NCBI GenBank assembly: GCA_033791105.1
Contig: JASJHI010000091.1
Coordinates: 1-9,322 of the forward strand
DNA length: 9,322 nucleotides
DNA from: JASJHI01 sp033791105
GTDB lineage: Bacteria > Actinomycetota > Acidimicrobiia > Acidimicrobiales > Ilumatobacteraceae
Direction: 5' to 3'
Shown: positions 5,663-9,322 of the stretch, piece by piece
How the letters are laid out: every line of letters begins with the position of its first letter
How positions within the stretch are numbered: position 1 is the stretch's first letter
Position numbers and translations under genes: made by a program
Notes under the pieces: model-generated
What the model was told of the DNA's origin: nothing
Databases searched by the model: none
The model's input: the letters and a program-made list of their open reading frames with translations, nothing else

Positions 5663-6862
5663 GTGAATGTCTCCTCGGAGGAGTTGAACGACGCCGGGCC
5701 GGCGACGACCGAGCGGGTGTGGCTCGTCATCGCCCTCGTGATGGCCTCGGCCTGCGTCGCCCAGGCCTTCGGCCGGTTCACGTGGGGTGTCGTGCTCCCC
5801 GACGCGCGCGACGACCTGCTCGGCGGCTCGAACACGATCGCCGGTCTGTTCGGGACACTCAATGTCACCGCATACCTCCTCGGCACACTCGCCGTCTCGT
5901 GGGCGTCGTCGAAGGTGACGTTGGTCGGGCTGATGCGGATCGGGCTGGTCATCTCGACGACAGCACTCGGCCTCGCGGCATTCGCACCGAGCGGGCCGGT
6001 GCTCGGTCTGGCCTTGTTCGCGATGGGTCTCGGCGGTGCGGTGATCTGGATTCCTGCTCCGGCGATCTCGGCGCGTGCGCTCCCGCCGCACCGCGCGGGG
6101 ATGGCTGTCGGACTGGTCGGGTCGGGCATCGGCATCGGCATCGTCTTCGCCGGAGCGATGGCCTCGCTACTCGGCGATGATGCCGACGGGTGGCAGCTCG
6201 TGTACCGGGTCGAGTTCGCCATCGCCGTCGTCGTGCTGATCGGCGCATTCGCCGGGTTGCGCTCGCACGGTGACCGACCGGCGGTCGCCGGCGGCTTCGG
6301 TGGATTCGCCGCGCTGCGCACGGTTCGGGCTTGGATCCCCGCGACGGTCGCGTACGCCGCGTTCGGGTTCGCCTACATCCTGGTGATCGGATTCCTGGTC
6401 GCACGACTCGAGGACGATTCCGGATTCTCCTCGAGCGAGGCGTCGGCCATGTTCTCCCTCCTCGGCGCGGCAACCGTCGTCGGTGGGCTGTCGCTCGGCC
6501 CATTGTCGGATCGGATCGGCCGGCGTGTCACGCTCACGGCGGCGTTCGTCTTGTTCGCCGCCTCGGGACTCCTCTTGTTGACGGGTGAGCAACCGTGGGT
6601 GGCGATCGCCGCCGTCGGCGTGGGTCTGATGTTCTCCGGAATGCCTGCGCTGATCATCGCGCACATCGTCGACAACACCGATGCGGACACATACGGCCCG
6701 GCGTTCAGCGCGGCGACGCTCGCGTTCGGGGTGACCCAGATGATTTCGCCACAGATCGGTGGGGCACTCGCCGATGCAATGGGATCATTCACCTGGGTGT
6801 TCGTCCTGTCGGCGGCCGTCTCGCTCGTCGGTGCGGGTTTCGCCAGTCGCCTCCCGGACTGA
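5663..6862 (+). CDS. MFS transporter, YbfB/YjiJ type
   Basis: This 399-aa integral membrane protein has about 12 hydrophobic helices in two halves, the usual length for a major facilitator. The first helix starts at VWLVIALV (19-26) and runs into FGRFTWGVVLP (36-46), which resembles the FGRF-x-Y-x(3)-LP signature of YbfB/YjiJ-family transporters. The second half has a clear loop motif A, GPLSDRIGRR (279-288), while the first-half copy is degenerate (SWASSKVTL, 79-87). The substrate is unknown; it is probably an uptake or efflux system driven by protons. The start is uncertain. GTG at 5663 gives a normal short N-terminus but has no ribosome site. A GGAGGAG at 5677-5683 lies only 0-2 bases before an in-frame TTG at 5684. 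A TTG at 5603 is also open. The gene is divergent from the three-gene family and may share its promoter region; a link to coxMSL, 90 bases downstream, cannot be shown. Confidence 0.88.
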   Translation: MNVSSEELNDAGPATTERVWLVIALVMASACVAQAFGRFTWGVVLPDARDDLLGGSNTIAGLFGTLNVTAYLLGTLAVSWASSKVTLVGLMRIGLVISTTALGLAAFAPSGPVLGLALFAMGLGGAVIWIPAPAISARALPPHRAGMAVGLVGSGIGIGIVFAGAMASLLGDDADGWQLVYRVEFAIAVVVLIGAFAGLRSHGDRPAVAGGFGGFAALRTVRAWIPATVAYAAFGFAYILVIGFLVARLEDDSGFSSSEASAMFSLLGAATVVGGLSLGPLSDRIGRRVTLTAAFVLFAASGLLLLTGEQPWVAIAAVGVGLMFSGMPALIIAHIVDNTDADTYGPAFSAATLAFGVTQMISPQIGGALADAMGSFTWVFVLSAAVSLVGAGFASRLPD

Positions 6863-6900
6863 GTAGCACGGCACGCTCCGGCGTCGCGCGCGACTGTGGC

Positions 6901-6923
6901 GCGGGAACATCTAGAGTTCCCGC
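6901..6923. promoter_or_regulatory. Perfect 8-bp inverted repeat upstream of coxM
   Basis: GCGGGAAC at 6901-6908 and its exact reverse complement GTTCCCGC at 6916-6923 flank the 7-base spacer ATCTAGA. The repeat lies 29 bases before the coxM start and 38 bases after the transporter stop. It covers the TAGAGT -10 candidate at 6912-6917, so a protein bound here would block RNA polymerase. It could instead be the transporter's terminator hairpin, but no T run follows. The 7-base spacer does not fit an actinobacterial LexA box (GAAC-N4-GTTC). Confidence 0.5.
6912..6917 (+). promoter_or_regulatory. Candidate -10 element for coxMSL
   Basis: TAGAGT fits the actinobacterial TANNNT -10 pattern and lies 35 bases before the coxM ATG. 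A poor -35 match (GCGACT, 6890-6895) stands 16 bases upstream. The element is within the octamer CTAGAGTT, also found in the promoter region of the three-gene operon. Confidence 0.27.
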
Positions 6924-6952
6924 CGGGGAAACGTCGACCGAGGGGGTCACGA

Positions 6953-7858
6953 ATGCAGGTGCCAGCACCGTTCGACTACGAGCGGGCCACGAGCGTCGAT
7001 CATGCGATCGCGCTGATGGAACGATTGGGGAGCGAGGCGCGCATCGTCGCCGGCGGGCACAGCTTGCTGCCGATGATGAAGCTCAGGCTGGCGCAGCCCG
7101 AGTGCCTCATCGACATCAACGATCTCAGCGCACAGCTCGAGTACATCCGGATCGAGGGAGATCCGAACGATGGCGGGATGGTGAGTATCGGGGCGCTGAC
7201 ACGACACCGGCAGCTGCTCGAGAGCGACGAACTCGCTGCTCTCCTCCCGATCTTCCGCGACGCCGAGAAGGTGATCGCCGACCCGGTCGTGCGCAACAGA
7301 GGAACCTTGGGGGGCTCGCTCTGTCAGGCCGATCCGTCGGAGGATCTCTCCGCGGTCTGCGACACCGTCGAGGCGCAGTGCGTCATCCGCGGGATTTCCG
7401 GCGAACGGGTCGTATCGATGCACGACTTTCACCGTGGCCCATACGAGACCGCGGTCGGTGACGCCGAGATGCTGACCGAGGTGCGCATTCCACTGCAATC
7501 GAACTCCTCCAGCGCGTACCACAAGGTCGAGCGGCGGGCAGGCGACTGGGCGGTCGCCTCTGCCGGCGCCGCCGTCGTGATGGACGGCGGGGTCATCGCC
7601 GACGGCCGGGTGGGGCTCTGCGCAGTCGGTCCGAATCTCACGAACGTCGAACCGATCTCAGCGGCGCTTCGTGGCCAGTCACCGTCCGAAGAGCTCTACG
7701 CCGAGGTCGGGCAGATCGCGGCTGACAATGCATCGCCGCAGACCGACAACCGCGGCACTGTCGCCTACAAGACCCACCTCGCCAAGGAGCTCACGATCCG
7801 GTCGCTCCGTACGGCCGTTGCCAGAGCGACCGAATCTTCGAACGGACAGGGGAGCTGA
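6953..7858 (+). CDS. coxM: Carbon monoxide dehydrogenase medium (FAD) subunit
   Basis: This 301-aa FAD-binding subunit of a molybdenum hydroxylase passes electrons from the iron-sulfur clusters of CoxS to the quinone pool or another acceptor. Two FAD motifs are visible: AGGHSLLPMMKLRLAQP at 33-49 and RNRGTLGGSLCQADP at 114-128 (the TxGG-x(4)-DP pyrophosphate loop). The N-terminus (PAPFDYERATSVDHAIALM) and the C-terminal KTHLA segment (273-277) are typical of CoxM/CutM proteins, and the length is normal. The start ATG at 6953 is well supported by GAGGGGG (6940-6946) with a 6-base spacer; an upstream in-frame start at 6896 would put coding sequence over the palindrome and is rejected. The stop is one base before the coxS ATG. 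Subunit order M-S-L is that of form I (true CO-oxidising) clusters, not the S-L-M order common for form II. Confidence 0.93.
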   Translation: MQVPAPFDYERATSVDHAIALMERLGSEARIVAGGHSLLPMMKLRLAQPECLIDINDLSAQLEYIRIEGDPNDGGMVSIGALTRHRQLLESDELAALLPIFRDAEKVIADPVVRNRGTLGGSLCQADPSEDLSAVCDTVEAQCVIRGISGERVVSMHDFHRGPYETAVGDAEMLTEVRIPLQSNSSSAYHKVERRAGDWAVASAGAAVVMDGGVIADGRVGLCAVGPNLTNVEPISAALRGQSPSEELYAEVGQIAADNASPQTDNRGTVAYKTHLAKELTIRSLRTAVARATESSNGQGS

Positions 7859-7859
7859 C

Positions 7860-8366
7860 ATGGATGTCACGATGAACGTCAACGGTGACGAGGTCACCCG
7901 CGACATCGAACCGCGCATCTTGCTGGTGCATTTCCTCCGCGATCACCTCGGTCTCACCGGCACCCACTGGGGATGCGACACGAGCAACTGCGGGACGTGT
8001 GTGGTGTGGGTCGACGGCGAGCCGGTCAAGAGCTGCACCACGCTGGCGGCAATGGCCGGCGGTCACGACGTCCGCACGGTCGAGGGAATGGAGGTCGACG
8101 GCGAACTCGACCCCGTACAGGAAGGTTTCATCCAGTGCCATGGCCTGCAGTGCGGCTTCTGCACACCAGGGATGATGATGACGGCGCGAGCGCTGCTCGA
8201 CCGGAACGCCGATCCGACCGACGACGAGATCCGCGAGGCGATCTCCGGCCAGATCTGCCGCTGCACCGGCTACGCCACGATCGTCCGCTCGATCCAGTGG
8301 GCCGCGGCGGCTGAACGATCCGATGCTGAACGATCCGCCAGCGAGACAGCAGGGAGTGCGTCATGA
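7860..8366 (+). CDS. coxS: Carbon monoxide dehydrogenase small (2Fe-2S) subunit
   Basis: This 168-aa iron-sulfur subunit carries electrons from the molybdenum centre in CoxL to FAD in CoxM. The N-terminal plant-type [2Fe-2S] cluster has C39, C44, C47 (GCDTSNCGTC) and C59. The second cluster in the helical domain has C98 and C101 (LQCGFCTPGM), then C133 and C135 (ICRCTGY). All eight ligands are present. The core ends near residue 150; the remaining 18 residues are a hydrophilic tail containing AERSD/AERSA, made by a 15-base near-exact tandem repeat in the DNA (8310-8337). The start ATG at 7860 has AGGGGAG (7848-7854) 5 bases upstream and follows the coxM stop by one base. The stop overlaps the coxL start (ATGA, 8363-8366). 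Other molybdenum hydroxylases have similar small subunits, so the CO-specific name leans on coxL. Confidence 0.94.
   Translation: MDVTMNVNGDEVTRDIEPRILLVHFLRDHLGLTGTHWGCDTSNCGTCVVWVDGEPVKSCTTLAAMAGGHDVRTVEGMEVDGELDPVQEGFIQCHGLQCGFCTPGMMMTARALLDRNADPTDDEIREAISGQICRCTGYATIVRSIQWAAAAERSDAERSASETAGSAS
8310..8337 (+). repeat. 15-bp-period tandem repeat in coxS tail
   Basis: GCTGAACGATCCG occurs at 8310-8322 and again at 8325-8337, separated by two bases, giving a 15-base period. It is in frame and encodes AERSD then AERSA in the C-terminal tail of CoxS, beyond the iron-sulfur domains. Confidence 0.8.
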
Positions 8367-9322
8367 CGGTGACCGAGAACGAGCGCGACACCAACGCGGT
8401 ACCCACGCCCGACGACAACCTCAACGACAACAAGCCGGTCGGCTTCGGTCGCATGCTACGCAAGGAGGACCCGCGCTTCGTGCGCGGACTCGGGCAGTAC
8501 TGCGACGACGTCGAGTTGCCGGGCATGCTGCACCTCGCCATCCTCCGTTCACCGATGGCCCACGCTCGGATCGTCAGCATCGACACGTCTGCAGCGCAGG
8601 CGCACCCGAAGGTCGTCGCCGTCATCACCGGCGCCGATCTCGCCGCACAGAAGCTCGCCTGGATGCCGACGCTCTCGAACGATGTCCAGGCCGTGCTGGC
8701 CACTGACAAGGTGCGATTCCAGCATCAGGAAGTCGCCTTCGTCGTCGCGGAAGACCGCTACTCGGCGCGCGATGCGCTGAACCTCATCGATGTCGAATAC
8801 GAGTGGATCGACCCCGTCATCGACGTGCGCACCGCGCTGTCGCCCGACGTACCGGTGATTCGCGACGACCTCGAGGGCAAGACCGACAACCACTGCTTCG
8901 ACTGGGAGGCCGGCGACGCCGATGCCACCGAGGCGGTTTTCGCCGACGCGGAGGTCGTCGTCTCCGAGGACATCGTCTACCCGCGTGTTCACCCGGCGCC
9001 GATGGAGACGTGCGGCTGCGTCGCCGACGTCGAGCGCGTCTCGGGGAAGCTCACGCTGTGGAGCACCACCCAGGCTCCGCACGCTCACCGCACGGTGTAC
9101 GCGCTCGTGGCAGGCCTCCCCGAGCACAAGATCAGGGTGATCGCCCCTGACATCGGTGGCGGGTTCGGCAACAAGGTTCCGATCTACCCCGGCTACGTGT
9201 GCGCAATCGTCGCGTCACTCCTCATCGGCAAGCCGGTGAAGTGGATGGAGGACCGGACGGAGAACCTCGTCTCGACCGGCTTCGCCCGTGACTACATCAG
9301 GCGCGGCGAGATCGCCGCGACG
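8363..9322 (+). CDS. coxL: Carbon monoxide dehydrogenase large (Mo-Cu) subunit, N-terminal part (cut by right edge)
   Basis: The first 320 codons are present, less than half of the usual roughly 800 aa; the frame is open to the window end. CoxL holds the molybdopterin cytosine dinucleotide and the Mo-Cu site that oxidises CO to CO2. GFGRMLRKEDPRFVRG (27-42) opens the a/b-hammerhead domain. MPTLSNDVQAVL (101-112) and FQHQEVAFVVAEDRY (119-133) closely follow the form I enzyme of Oligotropha. Q237 in TTQAPH matches the conserved glutamine (Q240 there). PDIGGGFGNKVPIYPGYVC (262-280) and FARDY (307-311) are also of form I type. The diagnostic loop AYxCSFR with the copper-binding cysteine lies beyond the edge, so CO oxidation is not proven. 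The ATG at 8363 has AGGGAG (8351-8356) 6 bases upstream and overlaps the coxS stop by four bases. Confidence 0.92.
   Translation, partial: MTVTENERDTNAVPTPDDNLNDNKPVGFGRMLRKEDPRFVRGLGQYCDDVELPGMLHLAILRSPMAHARIVSIDTSAAQAHPKVVAVITGADLAAQKLAWMPTLSNDVQAVLATDKVRFQHQEVAFVVAEDRYSARDALNLIDVEYEWIDPVIDVRTALSPDVPVIRDDLEGKTDNHCFDWEAGDADATEAVFADAEVVVSEDIVYPRVHPAPMETCGCVADVERVSGKLTLWSTTQAPHAHRTVYALVAGLPEHKIRVIAPDIGGGFGNKVPIYPGYVCAIVASLLIGKPVKWMEDRTENLVSTGFARDYIRRGEIAAT

Noticed and set aside
4275..5666. Long open frame on the plus strand, about 463 codons
   Set aside because: It lies antisense to the 267-aa and 120-aa genes, whose shared motifs with the 414-aa protein prove the minus strand is coding. No recognisable domain is present.
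5611..6321. Minus-strand open frame of about 236 codons opposite the transporter
   Set aside because: The plus-strand frame encodes regularly spaced membrane helices and a transporter motif; the reverse frame is low-complexity, rich in P, S, T and A.
6901..6923. LexA/SOS box or ECF sigma promoter reading of the GGGAAC/GTTCCC dyad
   Set aside because: The LexA pattern needs four bases between GAAC and GTTC, and here there are seven. For an ECF promoter, no suitable -10 motif lies at the right distance after GGAAC.

Overview
The window is GC-rich DNA, densely packed with genes on both strands and with no stretch over about 105 bases lacking a gene. Long open frames on the wrong strand are common, as expected at high GC. 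Start overlaps of the ATGA type, purine-rich ribosome sites, a meta-cleavage kynurenine operon and form I-like carbon monoxide dehydrogenase genes together suggest a high-GC aerobic heterotroph. It is most likely an actinobacterium (an Acidimicrobiia-like lineage is my guess), but no marker gene here proves that. I see no RNA genes, transposons, CRISPR arrays or phage genes.

Layout. (1) Positions 1-2096, minus strand: a tightly coupled operon for degrading the kynurenine/3-hydroxyanthranilate branch of tryptophan catabolism. It is read from right to left: a RidA-type 2-aminomuconate deaminase, 3-hydroxyanthranilate 3,4-dioxygenase, ACMS decarboxylase, and the first 30 codons of a kynureninase that runs off the left edge. 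The 2-aminomuconate semialdehyde dehydrogenase needed between the last two known steps is not in the window. (2) 2145-3083, plus strand, divergent: a fold-type II PLP enzyme of the serine/threonine dehydratase family. (3) 3107-5560, minus strand: three adjacent genes (120, 267 and 414 aa) that I do not recognise. They share sequence modules with each other. The small protein looks like module A, the middle one like module B, and the large one like B fused to A plus two C-terminal membrane helices. This is the best candidate for an undescribed system in the window. (4) 5663-6862, plus strand: a 12-helix MFS transporter of the YbfB/YjiJ type, divergent from the three-gene operon. (5) 6953-9322, plus strand: coxM-coxS-coxL, encoding an aerobic molybdenum carbon monoxide dehydrogenase (or close relative). 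The gene order and CoxL N-terminal half are of the form I type, but CoxL is cut by the right edge before its diagnostic active-site loop.

How the genes work together. Kynureninase makes 3-hydroxyanthranilate (or anthranilate). The dioxygenase opens its ring to ACMS, the decarboxylase steers ACMS away from quinolinate/NAD synthesis, and the deaminase removes the amino nitrogen later, sending carbon to central metabolism. The cox genes would let the cell draw electrons from trace CO. Nothing in the sequence links the three-gene family to either pathway. Short palindromes and a shared CTAGAGTT octamer in the promoter regions are possible control sites.
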